From positions 1 to 5,641 of the forward strand of contig CAMHDX010000078.1 in assembly GCA_946183895.1 (NCBI GenBank): a stretch of 5,641 nucleotides of DNA. The letters are read 5' to 3'. Position 1 is the stretch's first letter. Every line of letters starts with the position of its first letter. Of this stretch, positions 1 through 5,641 are shown one piece after another. Source of the stretch: an uncultured Porphyromonadaceae bacterium (lineage in GTDB: Bacteria; Bacteroidota; Bacteroidia; Bacteroidales; Muribaculaceae). The position numbers and the translations under genes were made by a program. Under the pieces are notes generated by a model. That model searched no databases. It saw nothing but the letters and a program-made list of their open reading frames with translations, and was not told where the DNA came from.

Positions 1-1614
1 GTACGCGCCGATGTGCTGGGTGATGCCACCTGCCTCGCCGGCGATGACGTTCGACTTGCGGATGTAGTCCAGCAGCGAAGTCTTGCCGTGGTCCACATGG
101 CCCATGACCGTGACCACCGGCGGACGTTGCATCAGGTCCTCGGGGTTATCCTCCTCCTCGGTGATGGCTTCCGAGACCTCAGCCGACTGGTACTCGGTTT
201 TAAAGCCAAACTCCTCGGCGAGGATATTGATTGTCTCGGCGTCGAGGCGCTGATTGATAGAGACCATCATGCCCAGACTCATGCAGGTGCCAATAATCTT
301 GTTGATGGGCAGGTCCATCATCATCGCCAGGTCGTTGGCGGTAACAAACTCGGTGAGTTTGAGCACCTTGCGCTCGGCGGCAGCAGCCACAGCCTCCTCG
401 TGCATAGCCTCGCGCACCGCCTCGCGCTTTTCCTTGCGGTACTTGACGCCCTTCTTGGGAGTGCGGGTTGTGAGGCGCGCCAGTGTCTCCTTGACTTGGC
501 GCTGCACATCCTCGTCGCTCACCTCAGGTTTGAGCGGACGTTTAGCCTTCTTGTCCTTTTTCTTGCCTTGTCCGGCGGCGCGTGCGGCCTGCTCTTGCTG
601 CTGCTTCTTGTCGCCACCCGACTTGGGTTTGTCGCGCTTGGCCTCGGCGGCGGCTTGCTCGATGTTGACCTTTTCCTTGCCGATGCGGGCTCGCTTGCCG
701 CGGCGACCCTCGCCGGCGGCGGCGCCACCGTTAGCCTTGGCGATGCGCTCACGCCGCTTCTCCTCCTTGGTCTTGGGCTTGGGGCGCATACTGGTGTTGA
801 TGGCGTCCAGGTCAATCTTGCCCACCACCTTGAGTGCGGGCACCTCGGTTGTCGGCAGTGAGAACACCTCGGCGTTATCGCCCCGGGCGGCAGGTTGCTC
901 GGCAGGCTGCTCGGGCTTAGCCTCGGGTTTAGGCTCCGGCTTCACGGTCTCGGGTTTAGCGGGCTCGGGCTCATGCGTCGCGGGCTTCATGTCCGGCTTT
1001 GGCTCGGGCTTGGCGGGCGCGGTTGCCTCGGGCTTAGCCTCCGCAACGGGTTGCGGCTCGGCATCGGCGGGTTTGGGCTCCGCAGTCGCCTCGGTTACTT
1101 CGGGCTTTGCCGGTGCCTCGGCGCCAGCCGCGGGTTGCGGCTTGACCTCAACCTCAGGCTTAGCCTCAGGCTTTTGCTCCACCTCCGGTTTCTGCTCAAC
1201 CGCGGGTTGCGGCTCAATCGCGGGTTGCGGCTGCGTCTGCGGCTCGGGGGTCACGGGAGTCTCGACGCGCTCGGGCTGGGGCTCGGGCTTGTCATCGGTG
1301 ATGAGTTGTCCCGGGTTGTCCAGGTCGATTTTGCCCACCACACGAGGCTTTTGTCCCGGCACAACGGTAGGGATTTCCTGGTGGCGACGCGCCTCCTCGC
1401 GCTTTTGGCGCTGGCGCTCGCCTATGGTGTCGCTCTTGCGCTTCATGTCACTGTCGCGCTTGTACTCACTGAGCAACATCTGGTGCACCTCGTCCGAGAT
1501 GCGCGCGTTAATATTGGAGACATCAATATCGATGCCTTTTTTGCGTAAAAACTCTTGAATCGTGAGGACACCCACGTTCAACTCTTTGATTACTCGGCTG
1601 ATTTTTATAGGCAT
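1..1614 (-). CDS. infB: Translation initiation factor IF-2, N-terminal part (gene runs off the left edge)
   Basis: GTPase that brings initiator fMet-tRNA to the 30S subunit and promotes 50S joining. The frame is open from ATG at 1614 to the window edge, giving 538 codons; Bacteroidota IF-2 is usually about 950-1000 residues, so roughly half is missing. Seen in order: a first IF2_N-like domain (residues 1-55, starting [15 protein letters not shown]); a charged stretch; a Pro/Glu/Lys/Ala-rich linker (about 108-245); a basic Lys/Arg region (about 275-400); a second IF2_N domain (about 415-485, with [15 protein letters not shown]); and the start of the G domain with P-loop GHVDHGKT (505-512, bases 79-102) and G2 segment [10 protein letters not shown] (529-538). 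The start lies 42 nt after the nusA stop, on the same strand, so the two are probably cotranscribed. There is no Shine-Dalgarno sequence; the leader is AT-rich. The truncation is only the window edge, and no frameshift was seen. The identity is secure. Confidence 0.97.
   Translation of the reverse strand, partial: MPIKISRVIKELNVGVLTIQEFLRKKGIDIDVSNINARISDEVHQMLLSEYKRDSDMKRKSDTIGERQRQKREEARRHQEIPTVVPGQKPRVVGKIDLDNPGQLITDDKPEPQPERVETPVTPEPQTQPQPAIEPQPAVEQKPEVEQKPEAKPEVEVKPQPAAGAEAPAKPEVTEATAEPKPADAEPQPVAEAKPEATAPAKPEPKPDMKPATHEPEPAKPETVKPEPKPEAKPEQPAEQPAARGDNAEVFSLPTTEVPALKVVGKIDLDAINTSMRPKPKTKEEKRRERIAKANGGAAAGEGRRGKRARIGKEKVNIEQAAAEAKRDKPKSGGDKKQQQEQAARAAGQGKKKDKKAKRPLKPEVSDEDVQRQVKETLARLTTRTPKKGVKYRKEKREAVREAMHEEAVAAAAERKVLKLTEFVTANDLAMMMDLPINKIIGTCMSLGMMVSINQRLDAETINILAEEFGFKTEYQSAEVSEAITEEEDNPEDLMQRPPVVTVMGHVDHGKTSLLDYIRKSNVIAGEAGGITQHIGAY
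880..1293 (-). repeat. Low-complexity Pro/Glu/Lys/Ala coding stretch in the IF-2 linker
   Basis: Codons for residues about 108-245 of IF-2 are built from irregular short units such as [11 protein letters not shown] and [11 protein letters not shown]. They read on the plus strand as repeated ggctcgggctt-like words. The encoded segment is probably disordered, a flexible tether between the N-terminal domain and the second IF2_N/G domain; long acidic-basic-proline linkers are usual in Bacteroidota IF-2. The units are imperfect and in frame, so length variation between strains by slippage or recombination is plausible but not shown here. Confidence 0.8.
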
Positions 1615-1621
1615 ATACTCA

Positions 1622-1634
1622 ATTAGTTTCTAAT
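1622..1634 (-). other. Small AU-rich inverted repeat just before the infB start
   Basis: The transcript reads AUUAG-AAA-CUAAU, a perfect 5-bp inverted repeat with a 3-nt loop, ending 7 nt before the infB AUG. It sits where a ribosome-binding region would be in the 42-nt nusA-infB gap. The stem is short and weak, so any structural role is speculative; it may be chance in AT-rich sequence. Confidence 0.3.
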
Positions 1635-1656
1635 AAAAACGGCTTTGACGCCTGTA

Positions 1657-2928
1657 TTATTCGTCAAACTCGGCACGGAACACCTCGAGGACGTGGTCGA
1701 CGGTCGATTCCTCCAGGTCGGCGCGGTCCATAATCTCTTGTTTGTCAAGTGCGAGGACCTCGCGAGCGGTGTTGCAACCCAGTGCCTTGAGTGCATCGAG
1801 CACCCACTGGTCGATTTCGTCATCGAACTGGTCCAGATAGATATCGTCAACCTCGGGCGCGTCATTGTCACGATAGACATCGATGTTGAAGCCGGTGAGC
1901 TGGGCGGCGAGCTTGATGTTCGAGCCGCTCTTACCGATCGCCAGCGACACCTCCTCGGGCTTGAGGAAGACCTCGACATTGCGCTTGCCGTCCTCGCCCA
2001 CCTCGTCGCTGATGCGGATTGACGAGATGTGCGCCGGGCTGAGCGCGCGCTGGATGAGCAGCTGCGGGTTGCTGGTGTAGTTAATCACATCGATGTTCTC
2101 GTTGCGCAACTCGCGCACGATGCCGTGGATGCGGCTACCCTTGACACCGACGCAGGCGCCCACGGGGTCAATGCGGTCGTCAAAGCTCTCGACTGCGATC
2201 TTGGCGCGCTCGCCCGGGATGCGCGCGATGGCGCGAATCTCGATGAGGCCGTCATGGATCTCGGGCACCTCAGCCTCAAAGAGGCGGCGCAGGAACATCT
2301 CGCTCTTGCGCGACACGATGATCTTGGGGTTGTTGTTCTTGTTCTCGACGGTGTGAACAACGGCGCGCACCGTGTCACCCTTGCGATAGATATCGTTGGG
2401 AATCTGCTGGTCCTTGGGCAGCAGCAGCTCGTTGTTGTCGGCGTCGATGAGCAGCACCTCGTGCTTCCACACCTGGTACACCTCGCCCACCACGAGCTCG
2501 CCCTCCATCACCTTGAACTTGTTGTAGATGGCCTCCTTTTGCAAGTCAAGAATCTTGCTGGCAAGGGTCTGGCGCAGGTTCAGGATGGCGCGACGGCCGA
2601 ATTTGGTGAAGTCAATGAGACGGGTGTGCTCATCGCCCACCTCACACTCGGGGTCATCGTCGGCTTGAGCGTCGCTCAGGGAGATCTCCTTGTTGGGATT
2701 GGTCACCTCGCCATCGGGCACAACCTCGAGGTTTTGATAAATCTCGCAGTCACCCTGGTCGGGATTCACAATCACGTCAAAGTTGTCGTCGTTGCCAAAC
2801 ATCTTGGCAAGCACGCTACGGAATGATTCCTCGAGCACGCTTATCAAGGTGGGCTTGTCAATGTTCTTCAGTTCCTTAAACTCCTTGAACTGGTCGGTCA
2901 TGTTGACCTGTTCTTGTCTTCTTGCCAT
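1657..2928 (-). CDS. nusA: Transcription termination/antitermination factor NusA
   Basis: RNA polymerase-binding protein that modulates pausing, intrinsic termination and antitermination. The ORF is 423 codons, complete, ending TAA. Domains by recognition: N-terminal RNAP-binding domain (about 15-135, with FKELKNIDKPTLISVLEESF and FGRRAILNLRQTLASKI); S1 domain (about 144-208); KH1 with GVKGSRI (261-267); KH2 with AIGKSGSNIKLA (330-341); and a short C-terminal helical region (about 372-423, ending VFRAEFDE). It is shorter than E. coli NusA (495 aa), with only a brief tail after KH2 instead of two full acidic repeats, as I recall for Bacteroidota. It starts 18 nt after the rimP stop. Two in-frame ATGs are possible, at 2928 (used here) and 2901 (residue 10, MTDQFKEFKEL); related proteins as I recall carry a similar short charged prefix, which favours 2928. 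There is no Shine-Dalgarno sequence. Identity is firm; the exact start is less so. Confidence 0.97.
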   Translation of the reverse strand: MARRQEQVNMTDQFKEFKELKNIDKPTLISVLEESFRSVLAKMFGNDDNFDVIVNPDQGDCEIYQNLEVVPDGEVTNPNKEISLSDAQADDDPECEVGDEHTRLIDFTKFGRRAILNLRQTLASKILDLQKEAIYNKFKVMEGELVVGEVYQVWKHEVLLIDADNNELLLPKDQQIPNDIYRKGDTVRAVVHTVENKNNNPKIIVSRKSEMFLRRLFEAEVPEIHDGLIEIRAIARIPGERAKIAVESFDDRIDPVGACVGVKGSRIHGIVRELRNENIDVINYTSNPQLLIQRALSPAHISSIRISDEVGEDGKRNVEVFLKPEEVSLAIGKSGSNIKLAAQLTGFNIDVYRDNDAPEVDDIYLDQFDDEIDQWVLDALKALGCNTAREVLALDKQEIMDRADLEESTVDHVLEVFRAEFDE

Positions 2929-2946
2929 TGAGATGTGATAGATAAA

Positions 2947-3411
2947 TCAAAAGGTTATTATATTCTTGGTGTACTTGACGCTGTCATAACTGAATGTGAC
3001 CGGCACCAACTCGCTTACAGGGCGTTTGGCGCCTTCACGTTTGACACGCGTGAGCACCTCAAGTGTGAATTCATTGTCGTCGGCAGCCGTGAGGGTGCCT
3101 CGCAGCTTGCGACCGTCGGCAGTGAGGGTCTCCACCTCGCCGCCGATGTTCTTGAGATAATGCAGTGGCAAGCGGAACGGGTCGCTGATGCCATAGCCCG
3201 CCACGGTGAGCTCAAAGTCGTCCTCATCGCGGTTGACCACCGCCAGCACAGCGTCGTTGACCGCCACGCAGTCGTCAATGGTCACTCCGTCAAGCCCGTC
3301 GATGAGCACCTCGACGACATCGTCGGGCAAGTAGTTCACCTCAATCAGCGCGAGGTCGCGCGCCGCTGCGGCATCGGCTGCCGCTTGCTCTAACACCTTA
3401 TGGTCCAACAT
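2947..3411 (-). CDS. rimP: Ribosome maturation factor RimP
   Basis: Small cytoplasmic protein needed for 30S subunit maturation. The ORF has 154 codons from ATG at 3411 to TGA, the normal length for the family. The N-terminal alpha/beta domain (about 1-80) includes the motif region IEVNYLPDDVVEVLIDG and DCVAVNDAV. The C-terminal SH3-like barrel (about 85-154) includes GEVETLTADGRKLRGTL and ends SVKYTKNIITF. Where proteobacterial RimP has a SPGLDRPL-type motif, this one has AGYGISDPFRLPL (71-83), the form I recall from Bacteroides homologues. It is the first gene of the rimP-nusA-infB operon, preceded by a consensus Bacteroidota promoter and a leader hairpin. The spacing to nusA is 18 nt. There is no Shine-Dalgarno sequence before the ATG; the leader just upstream is AT-rich. 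Confidence 0.95.
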   Translation of the reverse strand: MLDHKVLEQAAADAAAARDLALIEVNYLPDDVVEVLIDGLDGVTIDDCVAVNDAVLAVVNRDEDDFELTVAGYGISDPFRLPLHYLKNIGGEVETLTADGRKLRGTLTAADDNEFTLEVLTRVKREGAKRPVSELVPVTFSYDSVKYTKNIITF

Positions 3412-3432
3412 TAAATCAAGTCGTAATTATAT

Positions 3433-3464
3433 GTGAAAAAGAGGAAGCCCCTGCCCCCTCTCAC
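3433..3464 (-). terminator. Hairpin plus U-run in the rimP leader (terminator or attenuator)
   Basis: On the transcribed strand the bases at 3461-3440 form a 9-bp stem, AGAGGGGGC with GCTTCCTCT (two G-U pairs), closed by a 4-nt AGGG loop. The run of Us begins with the last stem base and continues to 3436 (five in all). An outer GUG/CAC pair (3462-3464 with 3433-3435) can form if the Us bulge out. The shape fits an intrinsic terminator. It lies 91 nt beyond the sufS stop but downstream of the predicted rimP promoter, so it can end read-through from suf and would also have to be passed by every rimP-nusA-infB transcript. No clear antiterminator alternative was seen. Confidence 0.6.
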
Positions 3465-3474
3465 GAATGCACCG

Positions 3475-3506
3475 CAAAATTACTAAATAATGTATAATCG
3501 AGCAAA
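3475..3506 (-). promoter_or_regulatory. Bacteroidota-type housekeeping promoter for rimP-nusA-infB
   Basis: Reading the minus strand, TTTG (3506-3503) is followed by a 20-nt spacer and TAATTTTG (3482-3475). This is an exact match to the known Bacteroidota sigma-ABfr consensus TTTG (-33), 19-21 nt, TAnnTTTG (-7). The transcription start would fall near 3470-3467, giving a leader of about 57 nt that contains the hairpin at 3433-3464. The surrounding gap is AT-rich, unlike the flanking genes. No E. coli-style Shine-Dalgarno sequence follows in the leader. Confidence 0.75.
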
Positions 3507-3552
3507 AATCCGGCGGTTGCGATGATAATAATTTAAGTAATTTTAACTTTAT

Positions 3553-4752
3553 TTAACTCAGCATCCGCACCACCTTACTCACCGCGGCGACAAACGCGTC
3601 AACGTCCTCCATGGTGTTGTACGGCGCAAACGACGCCCGCACCGTGCCGGTGATGCCCAGCGCCTCCATGAGCGGCTGGGCGCAGTGATGGCCCGTGCGC
3701 ACCGCGATGCCGAGCCGGTCGAGCAGCAAGCCCACATCGTAGCTGCTACCACCCTCAACAACGAACGACAACACCGCGTCCTTGCCGGGCGCGGTGCCAA
3801 TCAGGCGCACGCCCTCAATCGCGCTCAAGCCTGCCACAGCACGCTGTAGCAGCGCATGCTCGGTGGCGCTAATCGTGTCCCACCCGAGGCCCTCGATATA
3901 ACCGATGGCGGCGGGCATGGCGAGGATATCGACAAAATTGGGTGTACCCGCCTCAAAGCGCAGCGGCGCGTCCTCAAAGGTGGTGTGTTCAAATGTCACC
4001 TTGTCGACCATCTCGCCGCCGCCCTGATAGGGAGGCAACTGTGCCAGCGCCTCGGGCTTGCCGTAGAGTACGCCCACGCCCGTGGGGCCATACATTTTGT
4101 GTGCCGAGAAGGCATAGTAGTCACAGTCAATCGCCTGCACGTCAACCGGCATGTGGGCGACCGCCTGCGCCCCGTCAACAAGGATGGGAACGCCGTGACG
4201 ATGGGCAATAGCCACCAACTGCGCCACAGGGTTGACCGTGCCGAGCACATTGCTCACATGGGCCACAGCCATCAACCGCGTGCGGGTGCTGAACAAGCCC
4301 TCAACCGCCGCCATGTCAAGGCTACCGTCGGGCATGAGGGGTATCACGCGTAACTTGGCACCCGCGAGCTGCCACGGCACGATGTTGCTATGATGCTCCA
4401 TCGCGGTGACAATCACCTCGGCGTCCGCGTCCCAGTTGCGCGAAATCGTGGCGGCGACAAGGTTGATCGCCTCGGTCGTGCCGCGAGTAAACACGATACT
4501 GCTGCTTGACGCCGCACCGATAAAGCGGGCGACACACTCGCGCGAGCGCTCCATCAGCGTTGTGGTCTCTTGCGACAGGGTGTGAATGCCACGATGGACA
4601 TTACTCTTGTGGTTGCGATAGGCATCGGCTATGGCAGCCACCACAGGCTCGGGAGTGAGCGAGGTGGCGGCATTGTCAAGGTAGACGAGGCGATGCCCGT
4701 TCACCTCGCGCCGCAAAATCGGAAAGTCAGACAAAATCGTGTTAATCTCCAC
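3553..4752 (-). CDS. sufS: Cysteine desulfurase SufS (SufS/CsdA class, PLP-dependent)
   Basis: Takes sulfur from L-cysteine to form a persulfide used by the SUF Fe-S assembly system. The ORF is 399 codons, the usual family length of about 400. Visible class-V aminotransferase features: LVYLDNAATS near residues 22-31; TRGTTEAINLVA (89-100); His120 in AMEHHSN, which stacks on PLP; VDGAQAVAH with Asp193 and Gln196; the PLP-binding Lys219 in FSAHKMYGPTG; and the catalytic Cys357 in RTGHHCAQP, the group II form. These match Lys226 and Cys364 of E. coli SufS. The start is GTG at 4752: no in-frame ATG occurs between the upstream stop (4789-4791) and Met67, and Met67 would cut into the fold. The next possible starts are ATT at 4767 and TTG at residue 7. 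The gap to sufD is 42 nt with no promoter motif, so the two are likely cotranscribed. A sulfur acceptor (SufE or SufU) is not in this window. Confidence 0.96.
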   Translation of the reverse strand: MEINTILSDFPILRREVNGHRLVYLDNAATSLTPEPVVAAIADAYRNHKSNVHRGIHTLSQETTTLMERSRECVARFIGAASSSSIVFTRGTTEAINLVAATISRNWDADAEVIVTAMEHHSNIVPWQLAGAKLRVIPLMPDGSLDMAAVEGLFSTRTRLMAVAHVSNVLGTVNPVAQLVAIAHRHGVPILVDGAQAVAHMPVDVQAIDCDYYAFSAHKMYGPTGVGVLYGKPEALAQLPPYQGGGEMVDKVTFEHTTFEDAPLRFEAGTPNFVDILAMPAAIGYIEGLGWDTISATEHALLQRAVAGLSAIEGVRLIGTAPGKDAVLSFVVEGGSSYDVGLLLDRLGIAVRTGHHCAQPLMEALGITGTVRASFAPYNTMEDVDAFVAAVSKVVRMLS

Positions 4753-4794
4753 CTTACTGTTATTAATATTAACTTTACTACCGCTACACTACGG

Positions 4795-5641
4795 TCAACT
4801 GCACGCGTCGCAGCCGGCACAGCCCGCCAACTGTCCCGCCAGACGCTTCTCGACCAGGTGACGCAGGCGGTCGCGCAGTGTCTCGAGGCGCACACCGTCG
4901 ATCACGTCGGCCATGAACGCCTGCATCAGCATCGTGCGCGCCACCTCAAAGGGGATGCCACGCGAGCGCATATAGAACAGCGCGTTCTCGTCAAGTTGGC
5001 CCGTTGCCGAGCCATGGCTGCACCGCACATCGTCGGTGTAAATCTCAAGCTGCGGGTCGCTGTGGACGCGAGCCGTGGCGCTTGCCAGCAGATTGCGATT
5101 GCCTTGATAAGCCTCAACACGCGGACAATCGGCGTCCACACGAATCAGGCCGCCAAAGGTGGCGCGCGCCTCGTCGTTGAGTATGTACTTATACATCTCG
5201 TTGCTCACGCATCGCGGCGCATGGTGGGCGATGACCGTGTGGTTGGACACACGCTCGCTGCCGCCTGCCACCGCCATGCCCAGCAAGGTCGTCTCGGCAC
5301 GCTCGCCGTTGACATCGACAGTGATGGCATTGCGGGTGTTGCCGCCGCTGAGCGTAATGGTGTCGATGAGCACATTGCTGCCGGCGGCTTGGCTCACGCG
5401 TGTCGACGCCAGGCGCGTAGTCAGCGGCGTAGACTCCTCGAGGTCATACAGCTCGACTGTGGCGCCCTCACCCAGCACTATCTCGTTCACCGCTAATGAC
5501 AAGTAGGCAAGGTCATCGCGCTGAGTGTGGTCGCAGGTGAGCAGTTGCACATGACTGTCGGGCTCTGCCACCACGAGCAGTCGCCGCGCCGCCATCAGCG
5601 GAGCGGTCGAGGCGAACACGTTGACCAGCTGAATGGGCTTG
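4795..5641 (-). CDS. sufD: Fe-S cluster assembly protein SufD, C-terminal part (gene runs off the right edge)
   Basis: Subunit of the SufBC2D scaffold that builds Fe-S clusters in the cytoplasm. The frame is open from the right edge to TGA at 4795-4797, giving 281 visible residues; Bacteroidota SufD is about 450, so roughly the first 165 are outside. The sequence begins KPIQLVNVF and shows the SufB/SufD beta-helix core, then LEIYTDDVRCSHGSATGQLDENALFYMRSRGI. In this segment the Cys-Ser-His (5014-5022) corresponds to E. coli SufD Cys358/His360, the His being linked to nascent cluster binding. The C-terminus ends CAGCDACS, a CxxCxxC tail. There is no frameshift. The GTG at 5617-5619 is internal Val, not a start. 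It is followed 42 nt later by sufS, and sufB and sufC are expected further to the right, outside the window. SufD rather than SufB is favoured by similarity to Bacteroides SufD recalled from memory. Confidence 0.94.
   Translation of the reverse strand, partial: KPIQLVNVFASTAPLMAARRLLVVAEPDSHVQLLTCDHTQRDDLAYLSLAVNEIVLGEGATVELYDLEESTPLTTRLASTRVSQAAGSNVLIDTITLSGGNTRNAITVDVNGERAETTLLGMAVAGGSERVSNHTVIAHHAPRCVSNEMYKYILNDEARATFGGLIRVDADCPRVEAYQGNRNLLASATARVHSDPQLEIYTDDVRCSHGSATGQLDENALFYMRSRGIPFEVARTMLMQAFMADVIDGVRLETLRDRLRHLVEKRLAGQLAGCAGCDACS

Noticed and set aside
13..861. Plus-strand open frame of 282 codons, Leu/Gly-rich, looking membrane-like
   Set aside because: Antisense shadow of infB; the leucine runs come from reverse-reading Lys/Glu/Gln codons. 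No plausible start context or family match.
880..1293. Repeated ggctcgggctt-like words suggesting a CRISPR or tandem DNA repeat array
   Set aside because: The units are irregular, in frame and explained by Pro/Glu/Lys/Ala codons in the IF-2 linker; there are no spacers of constant length.
254..1558. Plus-strand open frame of 434 codons antisense to infB, rich in Ser/Gly/Ala
   Set aside because: It mirrors the repetitive GC-rich Pro/Glu/Lys linker codons of infB; its repetitive composition is explained by that and it shows no domain. infB on the minus strand has clear IF2_N and G1/G2 motifs.
1636..1655. GGC/GCC hairpin followed by TTTTT after the nusA stop
   Set aside because: Only three base pairs around a six-base loop, too weak for a terminator, and infB follows at once.
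2029..2826. Plus-strand open frame of 265 codons antisense to nusA
   Set aside because: The minus strand carries a complete NusA with S1 and KH motifs; the opposite frame is a codon-bias artefact rich in His/Leu/Val.
3500..3525. Possible sufS terminator before TTTTTG in the intergenic gap
   Set aside because: The bases before the T-run (CGCAACCGCCGGA) allow only a weak 4-bp GCAA/TTGC pairing with a large loop. The T-run is better explained as part of the -33 promoter element.
3480..3530. Tiny plus-strand ORF in the sufS-rimP gap
   Set aside because: About eleven codons with no ribosome-binding or promoter support, overlapping the minus-strand promoter.
4570..5496. Plus-strand open frame of 308 codons spanning the sufS-sufD junction
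   Set aside because: It crosses two well-supported minus-strand genes and their gap, with no recognisable domain; a shadow frame.

Overview
The window reads as core chromosome of a member of the Bacteroidota, most likely the order Bacteroidales and of a GC-rich kind (Muribaculaceae/Prevotella-like is a guess). The reasons are: IF-2, NusA, RimP, SufS and SufD all resemble Bacteroides-type homologues recalled from memory; none of the visible starts has a convincing Shine-Dalgarno sequence, and each follows an AT-rich leader; and the one clear promoter matches the Bacteroidota consensus (TTTG, about 20 nt, TAnnTTTG) rather than the E. coli -35/-10 form. No tRNA, rRNA, insertion sequence, CRISPR array or phage gene was seen.

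All five genes lie on the minus strand and are transcribed from right to left. In that order they are sufD (3' part, running off the right edge), sufS, a 141-nt intergenic gap, rimP, nusA and infB (5' part, running off the left edge). The infB fragment occupies 1-1614 and is open at the window edge: 538 codons covering the N-terminal domain, a long Pro/Glu/Lys/Ala-rich linker, the second IF2_N domain and the start of the GTPase domain (G1 and G2 motifs).

Two transcription units are likely. The first is the end of a suf operon for Fe-S cluster assembly: SufD is part of the SufBCD scaffold, and SufS is the cysteine desulfurase that supplies sulfur. The second is the conserved rimP-nusA-infB operon for 30S maturation, transcription elongation/termination and translation initiation. 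Its promoter is in the 141-nt gap at 3475-3506. Between this promoter and the rimP start lies a G-rich hairpin followed by a U-run (3433-3464). It could terminate transcripts from the suf side, or attenuate the rimP-nusA-infB operon. Since that operon encodes NusA itself, this is the most interesting non-coding element here.

Overall this is an ordinary housekeeping region. The points worth a second look are the promoter-hairpin-rimP arrangement, the suf-then-rimP gene order, a duplicated short motif flanking the IF-2 linker, the cysteine tail of SufD, and the GTG start of sufS. I did not find evidence for a new biological system.
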